A stretch of 32,500 nucleotides of DNA from Sphaeroforma sirkka (lineage: Eukaryota > Opisthokonta > Ichthyosporea > Ichthyophonida), in assembly GCA_001586965.3 (NCBI GenBank), contig LUCW03001930.1, positions 1-32,500 of the forward strand, in the 5' to 3' direction. The notes beneath the pieces were generated by a model. That model was not told the DNA's origin and searched no databases. It was given only the letters and a program-made list of their open reading frames with translations. Position 1 is the stretch's first letter; each line of letters opens with the position of its first letter. Below are positions 8,941 through 18,400 of this stretch, piece by piece. The translations under genes were made by a program, and so were the position numbers.

Positions 8941-9345
8941 TTATTTGGTCCACCTTGTGTATACGTTATCTTATTTTGACACGTGTATATTGTTTAGTCT
9001 GTGGATGTAATGAACTTCCTTGATTTAGGCAATTGTGTGGTTTTATAGTTTTGTGTGCACTTTTTAAGTTCTTCTTGTTGTATGCTCTGTTCTATGGACT
9101 GTCTTGACTTAGTTAGTTCCACACTTTGTGTCTGTGTGTGCATCTGAAGTCCTTATTGTGGAATGTTATGTCATCTATTAGGTAGTAGTATACTTTGCGA
9201 CTGCGTGTGCACTCTAAGTTTTTATTATTGTGTGTTAAGTATTCTTGTGCCTGAGTTGATGTTCTCGTGTGCGTTGTGTACAGTGCATGTCTGTATTTGA
9301 TTGACTCATTGTGAATCAATGTGTGCCGTGTTGAGTCGGTGATTT

Positions 9346-9451
9346 AGTAATGTAGTTTTGCTATGTCACCTCTTTATTGATAGTAATGTGGTATTGCTAT
9401 GTTGGTCCTTTGTTCTAGTAATGTAGTTTTACTCTGTTGGTTTTCCACGAT
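9346..9451. repeat. Three-unit 35-36-bp minisatellite
   Basis: Units begin at 9346, 9382 and 9417, each opening with AGTAATGTRGTWTTRCTMTGT and then diverging in a pyrimidine-rich tail. They are direct tandem repeats. Confidence 0.7.
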
Positions 9452-11010
9452 GTTATGGGTCACGTGTACTATTGGCTGTTGATCTCGTGGTCAATGTGTG
9501 ATTTTATTTGAATTGTAGCTTAAGTGGTCTCTTGATCTTGTGGTCTTGGTCCTGTGTTAACGATTATTGGTAATACCTGATCGTATCTTTTGTTATGTTC
9601 TACGTGAGTACATTGAAACACCTCTATCGTGTATGTATTTTCGTAGTAGGCTTGCCTTTTGTGATGAGTTTATTCTTCCATGTATTTTGGTCATAAGAAC
9701 ATGTTCTCTGTTGAAGTCAGCAATGTGGAGTTCAATACTTTGTGACGCATATTGTTGTTAATGCGTATTTATTCTAATACACTTATAAGTGCCTCTCTTA
9801 AGTGCTGGACACTTGTTTCTATAACCCATGCGGATATCAATTGCATGTGATCTCGTGGAATTTATTTGTGATTGTGCACTGCTAAATGTCTCCTCTGCTT
9901 CTCGCTTTTGGTTCTTAATTAAGTGTCTGTTCACGCTTTCTCTGATTGCTTTTAATGTATGTATTAGTTACACCCTTGTCATTGATTCGCCTTGTGTGAT
10001 TTCTAGTGATTCTTTTATTCAGGTGCGTAAATCGAATTGTTATGGGGTTTCTAGTTGGTTGGCTTTTAAGGAGGCTCTTAATATAGTATTCCTCGTGCCT
10101 TGTGTTATATTGATCCTTATATTAGTCTCCTCTGGGCTGATCTCTTTGGGCTCTCATTGCTTTGAGCTTACTGGGGATTTCTTCGATATTTCTATACATG
10201 CGGTTTGGTGACGAGTTGTAGTTGTACTGCTTGTGCGTTCACTGCTAGATTTGCGCTGTGTGCTGCGGATTCTGGTGTTACTACTACTAGTTGTAAACTT
10301 GATATCACTGGTTTGTAGTTTTTGTGCGATTTCTGAGATTTCAACCTAAGTAGTTCAAGAAGTGATTTCGGGACAAGATCTACACCGTGCTTGTTATGGT
10401 CTTTTGGTTCATGTTTGTACCTGTTTCGGTGGTCTTGCTGTTGTCATTTGTTATGTTATTCTAGCACATGTGAGTGTGTTATATGTAATGTGCTCCCTCG
10501 TATAGTTCAATGTGATGTACACTTGGTGCTTATTGCAATCTCCCGCTGGTGTCCTTTGTATGTGTCTCGATGGTTAGTGCACTCTGTCAGCTGGATTTAC
10601 TGGTTTTACAAAATTTTGTTTCCCAACATTGATATATCAATCACTGTGGCACTTTTTTACGTGGGGAGACCTATTCTTACCTCAGGTTCACGTTCACTCG
10701 GAAATACCTGATCTGTTGTCTCTGCATGTCTCCGTGAGGTGCCTTTAGGTCCTTCCTTCTTGTGTTGAGTTCTTCTTTCTGGCAGCTTCTGCCTAACACT
10801 TCTGTTTCCAGACTTGTTGAACTCTTCTTTTTTTGTCGAAGTCCTCCTCGTGATCCTTACGTAATAGTTCTATTCTTGTATTAAATAGGTTCTAATAAAG
10901 TTTGCTTGATGTTTTTAAAGACAATTATTCTACTTGTTTGTTATTGAGGAGGATATATTCTTGTTCCCTCATAGTTGCCTGACTTACCATGGTTAGAATA
11001 TTGTTAAAAA

Positions 11011-11339
11011 TGTAGAGTTTGAGAGTAGCTAATAAGATACGACCAGAAGAAACAATAGACTCTTCTCAAGTACGAATCCAACAGAAAGGTAAAAAGTCCT
11101 AGGCTGAAGGACACATTGAGTCTTTATTTGTGTTTTGTATTTTCTACACTAAACTCAATATTGACTTAAGTGTTCCTCTTACACGCGCGAGTCCCGGTAT
11201 TATCTACCGGTAATTCTGCTATATTTCTGATCACTATCATCAAAAATATTGGATCCTAGACCCAAAACTCAGTATTTGATGATCCTTGATTTTGGGTTTA
11301 GGATTGGCTTTTCTGATAATCTGGCCCTTAGACGCTACA
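11011..11339 (-). repeat. LTR-like repeat, family S, copy 1
   Basis: This is a 329-bp sequence with TGTAG...CTACA ends, closely matched by 25616-25949. On the minus strand it carries AATAAA (within CACAAATAAAGACTC), so that is the likely sense. The copy has no obvious direct repeat at its flanks. It lies upstream, in the same sense, of the gag-like fossil at 7665-8755, so it may be that element's 5' LTR. That link is inference. Confidence 0.6.
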
Positions 11340-11541
11340 CTTAAACAGGGTTTGTTCAATTGATATTAGTTTGTTTTGTTAATTTGTAAACTTGGTTTAT
11401 CCGATCATTTATGATGATCGGAGAAAGCACATCCAAGTTTAGGGTTCATGCATTATTATTGGGATTGTTTCTATAAATGACCGACGTCTCCCCTTGTGAG
11501 AGAGCAGTATGTTTAGAAAGTGTTATCTACGACTTACAACA
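11340..11541 (+). repeat. Divergent solo LTR related to the chromovirus LTR
   Basis: The last 65 bases follow the pattern of the LTRs at 12176 and 15327 (AACGTCTCCC-like block, GAGAGAG, GTTTAGA, GTTATC, ACTTACAACA). The left part is too divergent to set a start. It is embedded at the edge of the copia-1 protease remnant, which resumes directly at 11542. Confidence 0.4.
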
Positions 11542-11969
11542 ATGGTCCTTCCGGCATCGCTCAATCGCCCTGAGTGAGTTGCGATTCCAATAGTGCCGTC
11601 AGCTAGGTGTACGTTTGTAAAGTGACGTTTTGCGTTTGATATCACCTCCAAATAGTGAATGATATGAACTGACGCCCCACTGTCCAGTGTCCCACTGGGT
11701 TCAGCCGTTGTCATTTTGTCGGCCGTATATACTCTTCGGCCAAAATTCCTCTCTGAGTCTATAGCTTTGATAGGTGAAGAGATTACATCATCATTAAATT
11801 TATCACTACAAGGCTTCATCATCTTCGGTAGGTCATCATCGTCATCCTCACTAGAGCTGTCGAGCAGGAGTCCCGGCGGGCCATCGTCTTCGTCAAAACT
11901 ACAAATAAGATAACTCAGAATAAAATGTGATAGTTCTCCCCCATCCGGCTCGGTGCTTGGCTTCATCAC
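11542..11969 (-). pseudogene. copia-1 protease remnant
   Basis: The minus-strand frame carries the retropepsin active-site motif LDSGASVHI and a long acidic Asp/Ser/Glu stretch before it (SSSEDDDDDLPK). The same arrangement is found in the copy at 19771-20442, which it matches along most of its length. The protease would cut the polyprotein. It is broken. Confidence 0.7.
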
Positions 11970-12063
11970 AAATCCGGGGCATTTTCGTTGGTTGTCATGA
12001 TACCTTCTCGCATATCATCATCCGACAAGTCGATCCCCCACATCGCACGCTAACAAGGGGGAG

Positions 12064-12175
12064 TGAGACACTACAGGAGTAGACGTATTTCTATATATGT
12101 TAATAAGGTTTTACGTCGTCAGCCCGAGAGTAATTTGGGACTTGTTCTCAGATTAATATATGTACAGGTGGGTCA
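12064..12175 (+). repeat. Fragment with copia-2-like LTR start
   Basis: It starts TGAGACACTACAGG directly after AAGGGGGAG, like the polypurine/LTR junction of copia-2 at 7140-7168, then diverges. About 112 bp are left before the solo LTR begins. Confidence 0.4.
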
Positions 12176-12423
12176 TGTGGTCAGAATACAAGTACTTAGA
12201 TTTATTTGATTCTTTTAGGTTTATTACAAGTTTTACAGTTTATCAGAATAATCGATTAACTGGGTTTTAGGGGTTTGCTGGTTTTACAGCACATGACTAA
12301 TGACTCATTTTAAGAGTCAGACATTTTAGGAATACTGTTTATAATTATTAATAAATGAACAACGCCCCCCTCCATGAGGAGAGAGAACGTTGAGATACAG
12401 TTATCTAGCGTATACTTACTACA
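12176..12423 (+). repeat. Solo LTR of the chromovirus family, copy A
   Basis: TGTGGTCAGAATACAAGTAC through CTTACTACA: 248 bp, matching the 3' LTR at 15327-15537 in start, end and several internal blocks. There are no internal genes next to it, and no clear target duplication is seen. It sits inside the copia-1 remnant. Confidence 0.65.
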
Positions 12424-12555
12424 ATGTTTTGCGTCGAGTTTCATAGTATTCATCGGATGGTAAGTTGTAGGCGACCCTGCTTCATCAGAATCATGTCCAA
12501 TTAGCTTATCCAAAATTAGAAATTTAACTTTTGGTTTCAAATCGAAGCTTGTCAT
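12424..12555 (-). pseudogene. copia-1 gag start, remnant
   Basis: The minus-strand frame opens MTSFDLKPKVKFLILDK, almost the same as the gag start of the complete copia-1 (21398). Only the first part of gag is left, next to the solo LTR. Confidence 0.7.
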
Positions 12556-12590
12556 TGTTTCAGAGTAGAGATAAAATAGACCTGATAAGT

Positions 12591-12985
12591 TATTGTGCTC
12601 AGATGATAGAGTTGCTTAAAGTGTTATAAGTTTTAAGTGAATACTTGTGATTTATTTGGTTCGAGTCCCTGCTTTTATATCCATTGGACTCCTGACCCTT
12701 GAGCCATTAAAAAATACCTCGTAAGGCGAAAAAGGTTCTCACTTAGTTTATGATGTAATCCAAAGGCAGCGTCGTGACGTCTTCAACTGATCGTGGCTTC
12801 CATCGTATTCTTTGGCCTTATACGTCTAAGTTGTACTCCTTCGATATTGAGATGCCATATGCCCATTATAGATTTTCCATATTGATGATTACATACTCCC
12901 GGTAATTCGGTTCCGAGATTTATTGCCATCTGTATTAATTCTGTGTCCTTCTCTGAGTTTTGGATTCTCTCCTCGGTCAATTCTG
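12591..12985 (-). repeat. copia-1 LTR, third copy, partial
   Basis: Starts TATTGTGCTC and follows the copia-1 LTRs at 16199 and 21432 block by block. It carries the minus-strand TATAAAAG box (12672-12679) and the tRNA B-box-like GGTTCGAGTCC (12658-12668). The match fades near 12985, where the gypsy terminal repeat region starts. Confidence 0.7.
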
Positions 12986-13001
12986 GAGTATACATAGAAA
13001 G

Positions 13002-13109
13002 TGTATGGCACAGTAAGTGCCATACGTTACGACATCATTATTATAACTTGTATGATAGATAATAATAAACTGTGGTGTACGTTTAAGATATAGAGCTGAG
13101 AAGTACACA
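13002..13109 (+). repeat. gypsy-1 left terminal repeat with hairpin
   Basis: The 108-bp repeat (TGTATGGCAC...GTACACA) is shared with 26957-27064 at high identity. Its first bases form a perfect 9-bp hairpin, GTATGGCAC, loop AGTAA, GTGCCATAC, that is kept in both copies. The similarity also extends about a dozen bases upstream (AGTATACATA.GAAAG), so the true LTR edge may lie slightly further left. At about 110 bp it is unusually short for an LTR. Confidence 0.55.
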
Positions 13110-13218
13110 CAATAATAATAGGTAGCAAGGTAGACAGTACAATGCATATTTTGTTTTCGGAATAACGGAATCGATCGAGCGATTCAGTGCAGGTAAGAAG
13201 GATGACTTCCAACAATAG

Positions 13219-13960
13219 ATGAGGGGTCCAGGTCAAGCGATCAAGGAGCGAAGAGCCCACAACCCATCTGGTATTACGGTGCCCATGATGAAGCAAGCGC
13301 CTGCAGGCAATGACTACCTATTGTATGGTTTCAACACGGCTGATCAGGCCAGTATGCTTGCAATACTGGGGGATAGATGGAAGGAGGTTGGCATGATCGA
13401 TTCAGTTATTCTAGCCAAATACAATAAGATGCTGAATATGCTATTTATTCAGCCGCGTAGTTCTATGCTGGAAGCTGCTGATGCGTATGCTGGACAATAT
13501 GCTACGGACCCGGAGCTGATTGAGAGCGTGATACAGAATATTCAAACGTATGGAGTGTGGTCCATTATGGCTCATCACCTCTTTCGACTAATGGGTCGTT
13601 GTGTTAAAGAGGGAGCAACGGGTGGTGTAGCAGGTTTAGAATGACGATGGCGAATGTAGGTGACACGGACCGTCAGCTGAGCGCCAGGTTAGGCGTTTGC
13701 ATTGAGGCGATGATCAAGCAGATTGTAAAGGCTGGCGTGGTATCTACAGGTGCTCCTCTAACTGGTTGCAAGAAGGTCGATGAAACACATGTCCACAAAG
13801 GAAGGTGTGATGGCTGCTCATTGCATGGAGAGTTGTTTTAGTCCCCATGCGAGTTTCTTCTTGGGTTTGTTGAAGGTGGAATCGGTATATGATGATGCGG
13901 TTATGGACAACTTAGATGTAGTGCAAAATTCTACAGGCGTTTCCTTGGAATGGTTGTTTG
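13219..13960 (+). pseudogene. gypsy-1 gag-like region
   Basis: Successive plus-strand frames follow the left terminal repeat. The first (13219-13644) is alpha-helical (LLYGFNTADQASMLAILGDR, then MLNMLFIQPRSSMLEAADAY). The following ones continue with helical and Cys-containing segments to about 13960. Position and composition fit a gag capsid region. I see no firm capsid motif. The gag-like sequence appears to resume after the chromovirus insertion (15538 onward). It is broken. Confidence 0.45.
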
Positions 13961-13973
13961 TTGACAACAATGT

Positions 13974-14795
13974 TTGGGTCAGGACACGCTTCGCAAAGGC
14001 TTTCACCCGATGATTAGTATCGATGCGCACTACCCATGGGACCATATTCAAGTGGACTACATCCCGATGCCACTCGAATCTAGACGGAAGAACAACTACA
14101 TACTTCACGTCCTGGACATCGCTACAGGGTACTCAATCCTCCGAGCGACACCGGACAAGACGAAGGAAACAACGGCACAGACCCTACTAGATATTTTTGG
14201 CGAGCATGGTTTCCCACGCATGATACAGACGGACATGGGAAATAAATGTACCAACATGATAGTGGAGCTCTTAGTCCAAGAAGTGGGTATGTTACACAAG
14301 GTATCACCACCATATCGACCCCAGGTACTGGGTGCTGCGGAACGCCGTCATAAGGAGATTACCCTCCATTCGACAATGCTGTGAGGCAGTTCCTCTACGA
14401 TGAGACGAACGCCTTCCATTCACGATGCTTTACCAGAACCTTCGGACATCCCGCCGTCATAAGAGTGCACCGTTTAGCGTATAGTTTGGCCGCCGTCACG
14501 TCACACCTGCCGACTTTACGGACAAGTACCGGATTCTCAGCCGATGACGAATGATACCTGGGCACAACGATTAGATCAGTTACAGGATACCATCCTGCCG
14601 ACTCTCCACCATATTACCAAGAAGTATACAGGCAAACTTACGAAGACATTTGACCGCCTACATGCTCACGACTTGGTACACTTCGACGATGGGGATGTGG
14701 TTATGGTACGATCAGAAGGCAGAACGACTAAGGCAATGCGGCCATTGTTCGGGCCGTACGTGGTGAAGGCAGGATCGGACAACGCTATGAGTTAG
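13974..14795 (+). pseudogene. Chromovirus integrase (core and C-terminal part)
   Basis: The catalytic core shows HIQVDYIPMPLE (first Asp), then IQTDMGNKCTN (second Asp) and a region ending PYRPQVLGAAERRHKEI, where the third acidic residue (Glu) of the DDE triad lies. A later frame (14544-14795) has the GPY/F-like part, VHFDDGDVVMVRSEGR followed by RPLFGPYVVKAG. Integrase inserts the DNA copy into the host chromosome. It is broken. Confidence 0.7.
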
Positions 14796-14845
14796 CGAAT
14801 AAAGACGGTTCCGCTCCGCCAGAATTCAAGGACAAATCAGTACGG

Positions 14846-15097
14846 GTGGAACTCCTCCTGTTAGTGCATAGGCGCACAGACCCACCATTTAACGATGAAT
14901 TGTGGACTGAAGGAGGTGTGGAGTTTATTACACACCGTACTAATGATGAGACAGGAAGATTAGAATACCTGGTGAGATGGCGGGAAGGCGAACCAACGTG
15001 GGAAATAGCGGAAGCGTTTGATGATGCCAACGATATCGTGGCATACCACAAAGCTTCGCAGACACAGTCACGTAAACGTCAACACGCCCAAATTTAA
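14846..15097 (+). pseudogene. Integrase C-terminal chromodomain
   Basis: The frame contains EFITHRTNDETGRLEYLVRW followed by a Trp-containing end (EGEPTWEIAEAFDDANDIV, then AYHK). This is the chromodomain signature 'YLVRW.....TWE......I..YH'. Chromodomains on chromovirus integrases bind modified histones and guide insertion to heterochromatin. The aromatic residues expected in the binding cage are partly visible (Tyr and the two Trp). It ends at a stop just before the 3' untranslated region. Confidence 0.75.
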
Positions 15098-15158
15098 TGT
15101 TTCATTCACAGAATGACCATTCGGTCGAACGGTACGCTCGAACCGTGGTCTTCGAGCC

Positions 15159-15260
15159 CTCTAGCTCTCAGAGGTTAAATGCCAGCACACGGCTCTAGCT
15201 CTCAGAGGATAACTGCCAGCACACTGCTCTAGCTCTCGGAGGATAAATGCCAGCAAATAA
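15159..15260 (+). repeat. Three tandem 34-bp repeats before the chromovirus LTR
   Basis: Units at 15159, 15193 and 15227 each read CTCTAGCTCTCAGAGG followed by RATAAATGCCAGCA-like sequence, with few changes. They lie in the 3' untranslated region between the chromodomain stop and the polypurine tract. Confidence 0.85.
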
Positions 15261-15312
15261 AAAGCATTCCTTATCATCTCTAAAACTGGCACACTGCTTT
15301 CGGTCAGTGCTT

Positions 15313-15326
15313 CAGTTTGGGGGGGT
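15313..15326 (+). other. Polypurine tract of the chromovirus
   Basis: CAGTTTGGGGGGGT runs into the LTR start TGTGG. A G-rich tract exactly at an LTR edge marks the 3' LTR and confirms plus-strand orientation. Confidence 0.6.
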
Positions 15327-15537
15327 TGTGGTCAGAATACAAGTACTTAGGCTTATTTAGTTATTTTAGGTTTATTACAGTTTTTACAGAATAATCTGAT
15401 AAACTGGGTTTTAGGGTTTTGCTAATTTGACTCATTTTTAGAGTCGTTAAAATTGTAATTACAAATAAATAAACAACGTCTCCCTCTTGAGAGAGGGAGA
15501 ACGTTTAGACACAGTTATCCAGCGTTTACTTACCACA
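15327..15537 (+). repeat. 3' LTR of the chromovirus, copy B
   Basis: 211 bp with perfect 5-bp inverted ends TGTGG...CCACA, matching the solo LTR at 12176-12423. It carries AAATAAATAAAC about 65 bp before its end as a likely polyadenylation signal. Confidence 0.75.
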
Positions 15538-16193
15538 TTGCCTTTCAAGGGCGTGGCAGAAATGGGTCTGATTCGACCTTCAGGTGTGGTTACCTCCTCG
15601 GTGACCTTGGATACGTGGGGAGGGAACTCTTTTGTTCGTCCTATGGATCTTCTGGTGGTCGTCTTTAACGTTTGACACGGATTTTTTTGTTTGGATTCAA
15701 AGATTTAAGAAAAGAATGCTTGCCCTTTATGTGGACCAAGTAGTATTGGTTAGCGGCGGTACCTCAGACGCAGGTGATTGATTTCCTAGAGTCGGAGGCA
15801 GCGGACGAGGAGCAGCCGAATGTACACGGCCCGCCGGGTAAGCGGGCGAATGCTAGAAGCACGGAGGTGCGGCACAAGCGGCGTAAGTCGGGCCCAGTGA
15901 CTCAGCAAGATTTACGGCCAAATACTAGAGATAAAATCGAATAATACACCTAAAGTATTTAGTCGTAAAAATGTAGTAAACACATCAAAATACGATACTA
16001 AAACCTACTGAGTCTCCCTGAGGCTCAGTGCGGTGTATTTATTCTTATATTTGATTGTCTACGTGGTCTACAAATAATTCACCTCGTGTGAATTAATTGT
16101 AAACTAATTCTAACTCCACACTGATAGTGGTTTAAGGGGTCCTTTACTACAGAGGCAGTCATTTGGGCTTCAGAGCGATTCATAGAATGAATT
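15538..16193 (+). other. Probable gypsy-1 gag remainder plus unassigned sequence
   Basis: Between the chromovirus LTR and copia-1, 15538-15940 has protein-like frames (for example GLIRPSGVVTSSVTLDTWGG and later a basic Arg/Lys stretch ARSTEVRHKRRKSGPVT) plus one CPLCG pair. This suggests the nucleocapsid end of gag. From 15945 to 16193 the sequence is non-coding, with two short hairpins (AATTCAC...GTGAATT near 16080 and ACTGAG...CTCAGT near 16005). I cannot assign it. Confidence 0.3.
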
Positions 16194-16198
16194 CAAGG
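16194..16198. repeat. Target-site duplication, left copy (CAAGG)
   Basis: CAAGG directly precedes the left copia-1 LTR and recurs directly after the right LTR (21905-21909). A 5-bp duplication is what copia integrases make. Confidence 0.85.
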
Positions 16199-16676
16199 TA
16201 TTGTTCTCAGATATTAAAGTATCTTAAAGTATTTTAAGTTTTAAGTGAACAGTGGTGATTTATTTGATTCGAGTCCCTGCTTTTATATGCATTGGACTCG
16301 TAATCCTTGAGCCATTAAAAAACACCTCTTAAGGTGAAAATGGTTGGTTCTCACTTAATCTATGATCCAATCCAAAGGCAGCGTCGCCACGTCTTCAACT
16401 GATCGTGGCTTCCATTGTAATCTTTGGTCTTATACATTTAGATTGTACACCTCCGATATTTAGGGATGGCCTTATGCTCATCAGAGATTTTCTGTAATGA
16501 TGTTTCCATACTCCCGGCACTCCGGCTCCGAGATTAATTTCCATGTATAATATTCTGTGCCCCTTTCTGAGTTTAGATTCTCTCCTTGGTTGATGCTGGG
16601 ATAAGCCTTGTTGAGCCTCGGGTGTTTGATCGTAGTTTTATGCTTGGTAAACAATCTTGGTTTACTGTGATCAATA
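16199..16676 (-). repeat. copia-1 3' LTR (left copy)
   Basis: 478 bp bounded by TATTGTTCTC and GATCAATA on the plus strand, with CAAGG outside and the polypurine tract inside. In element sense it has a TATAAAAG box (plus positions 16280-16287), and then AAATAAAT about 20 bp further, the usual promoter and polyadenylation order of an LTR. A B-box-like GATTCGAGTCC lies at 16266-16276 on the plus strand. Confidence 0.9.
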
Positions 16677-16688
16677 CTCCCCCTGAAG
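16677..16688 (-). other. Polypurine tract of copia-1
   Basis: On the minus strand, CTTCAGGGGGAG stands directly before the LTR. This is the same GGGGGAG core as in copia-2 and marks this LTR as the 3' one. Confidence 0.75.
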
Positions 16689-16891
16689 CTATCGATGTAG
16701 TTTGACGGAATCCAAGCTTCCAAAAAAAATAAAAAAATGATCCCGAGGTCTGCTTCGAAGATGTGGCCAAAAATTAGATTTAAAAAAATTCCGATTCTTG
16801 CTTGTGACATCCTGTAAGAGGTAAGATTTCCTGTAAGAGGGAAATTTAGGCTGAAAAATATTAATATTGTGGAGTATATACCGAATCAACA

Positions 16892-17217
16892 GGTGTGTTG
16901 GCTTGGTGATAAAGTACTTCGCTAAAAAATGTCCAGGTCGCTGGTTCGTTTCCTAGTGGCTTCAAAAAATTTGCATTTGGTGTTAATCTGGTTGGCCCAT
17001 GACCCAGTTGAAAATTGTCTTGTGCGTTACGTTCGAATATTGGATCGAAATGTGTACGGTCAGAAGCCCCAAAATTGGGGAGAGGTTCAGCCCACTGCAC
17101 GCAGGCCAGAAAGTCAGACAAAAACAAACAGGACAAAGATCAGCCCAGTAACTCGTAGTACAATAACAGGTGCAGGGTACAAATATTTTTGTTTCAAAAA
17201 ACAATACATAAAAATAA
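16892..17217 (+). mobile_element. tRNA-derived SINE-like insertion
   Basis: The plus strand shows a tRNA-like head: an A-box-like TGGCTTGGTGA at 16899 and a B box GGTTCGTTTCC at 16943-16953. The starts are 44 bases apart, exactly the spacing inside a tRNA gene, and the variable-arm-like AGGTCGCTGG lies just before the B box. A body of about 200 bp follows and ends in an A-rich tail (ACAATACATAAAAATAAGG near 17200-17220). Head, body and A-rich tail are the SINE layout. Acceptor-stem pairing is decayed, so it is not a working tRNA gene. It lies in the 3' untranslated part of copia-1, in opposite sense. Target duplications were not found, and the ends are approximate. Confidence 0.45.
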
Positions 17218-17409
17218 GGACGTTAACGTTTGCACACTTTGGCCTGAAAAAATTGAGCTCTTTGATTTTTCGTGTTGCTCGTTGCTCTTTAGCTTTCTTC
17301 ATTGGGAGCTCATTGCACACAGCTTCTAACTTTGAGAGTTCATTATCAAAATTATTTATTTCAAGAGAAATTTAAGCTTTTCAGCCCCGCATTATCGGGT
17401 TCTCAGTCT

Positions 17410-18183
17410 CTATGCTCTGTGCGAGTATGCATTCTCTCCGGCTACAGGCTTAACCATGGTTTTCTTGTGTTTAACGAATATTTTTTCCACGAGTGCTTTC
17501 GTTAGAGCATCAGCAGTTATCTTGTCTGTGGGCGTGTATCGTAAGACCACCGAGTTGTCTTGAATTTTATCCCTGATAAAATAGTGTCTTAGGTCCAGGT
17601 GTTTCGTCCTACGGTTCACCTTATCATCTTCAGCAATTTTTATCGCCGTTTGGTTGTCTTGATTGATGACAATTGGTCCAATGTTGATACCAAGTTCCGA
17701 CAGTAAATTTCGCAACCAACAGATTTCCTTTGTGACATCATTTAGGGCAATGATTTCTGCTTCGCAAGTAGACTGTGCTGTCAGTTTCTGCTTTCTTGAT
17801 CCCCAAATCACAGGTGCGCCGCACATAAAAATGACGTAACCGCTTGTTGATTTTCGGTCTGTTGCGTCAGAGGCAAAGCTTGCATTAGCGAAAGCGACCG
17901 GCTGTAGGGATATCTCAAGGTCAAACCTCAGTCCATATCCAGAGGTGCCCTTCAGATATCGAAGGACTCGCTTGGCAGCATTCCAGTGACGTAGGAATGG
18001 TTTGTCAAAGTGCCTGGATAATTGGTTCACGGCGAATGTGATATCTGGTCGTGTACCATCAACTAAGTACCGAAGGGTGCCGATGAGTTCTCTGTAGGGC
18101 ATATTTCCGGCGAGCCTGTCAGAATGACATGGTGTCAAATCCGTATTGTGCAGAGGTACTGGTGACGGCTGAGCATTTTCCAA
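17410..18183 (-). pseudogene. copia-1 RNase H region
   Basis: The minus-strand frame of 257 residues has the family's blocks in order: YRELIGTLRYLVDGTRPDIT, AKRVLRYLKGTSGYGL (about residues 67-82), the RNase H opening AFANASFASDATDRKSTSGY, TAQSTCEAEIIALNDVTKEI, DNQTAIKIAE, TKHLDLRHYFIRDKI and DALTKAL near the end. The RNase H degrades the RNA template during reverse transcription. Confidence 0.9.
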
Positions 18184-18202
18184 GTTACATTTTTGGAGTA
18201 AT

Positions 18203-18400
18203 CTACTGACGTAGATTTTGTTGGTGTATGGTGACTACTCCTGAGGGCAGAAATCCCATTTTCATTTTTAAAAACCATTCTGCTTTTGGCATTGATTTTG
18301 TTGACCATTTTTTGAATAAAATTGCCTCCAAAATATCCAGAGTTCGTTTGTCGGAGGCCGTCGCGATGTTATCGTCTACGTATACAATGACCAGGTCCAA
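18203..18400 (-). pseudogene. copia-1 reverse transcriptase, catalytic part
   Basis: The frame opens with MDLVIVYVDDNIATASDKR, holding the YVDD active-site motif of Ty1/copia reverse transcriptases, and continues with WFLKMKMGFLPSGVVTIHQQ, the family's 'FLG....' block. The RT is broken. Confidence 0.8.

Larger units (their letters stand above)
8756..11010. other. 2.2-kb T/G-rich, strand-skewed tract without genes
   Basis: The plus strand is strikingly rich in T and G and poor in A and C over more than 2 kb, so the minus strand is A/C-rich. Frames here (such as 9828-10211 and 10391-10711) have the Leu/Val/Cys/Ser-rich composition expected from such skew, not of a real protein. The tract includes a (TA)10 run at 8921-8940 and a three-unit minisatellite at 9346-9451. 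On the minus strand it starts near a consensus 5' splice site (CATGGTAAGTC, 10981-10991) and ends near acceptor-like CACACAG/CATAG sites just before the gag-like frame. It may be the leader or an intron of that minus-strand unit. Confidence 0.45.
11542..12985 (-). mobile_element. copia-1 remnant, second copy, broken and interrupted
   Basis: This matches the complete copia-1 at 16199-21904 in three blocks on the same strand: protease (11542 to about 12050), gag start (12424-12555), and LTR (12591 to about 12985). Between the protease and gag blocks lie a 112-bp fragment that begins like the copia-2 polypurine/LTR junction (12064-12175) and a solo LTR (12176-12423). It is a heavily decayed copy that later insertions have cut up, and it stops where the gypsy terminal repeat begins. 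Confidence 0.7.
13974..15537 (+). mobile_element. Chromovirus (Ty3/gypsy) fossil, 3' part
   Basis: Integrase core, integrase C-terminal part, chromodomain, a triplicated 34-bp repeat, polypurine tract and 3' LTR follow one another in the order expected for a chromovirus. The 5' portion (gag to RNase H and the 5' LTR) is absent. It appears to lie inside the gag region of gypsy-1. It is broken. Its LTR family has two more copies at 11340 and 12176. Confidence 0.75.

Noticed and set aside
9346-9451. CRISPR-like direct repeats
   Set aside because: The repeats are contiguous and imperfect with no unique spacers, in a eukaryotic setting. It is a minisatellite.
9828-10711. ORFs of 106-127 codons in the T/G-rich tract
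   Set aside because: The Leu/Val/Cys/Ser/Phe-rich composition is what T/G-rich DNA gives in any frame. There is no start context or motif.
10981-10992. Primer-binding site next to the LTR-like repeat at 11011
   Set aside because: The sequence just inside the repeat does not match the 3' end of a tRNA I can recognise. It fits a splice donor better.
12658-12668. Possible tRNA gene from a perfect B box
   Set aside because: No A box lies at the right distance upstream and no cloverleaf pairing is seen. The motif is part of the copia-1 LTR.
16929-17375. 148-codon plus-strand ORF inside copia-1
   Set aside because: It spans the SINE-like segment and the untranslated 3' region of copia-1 in antisense. 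It has low-information composition and no family signal.
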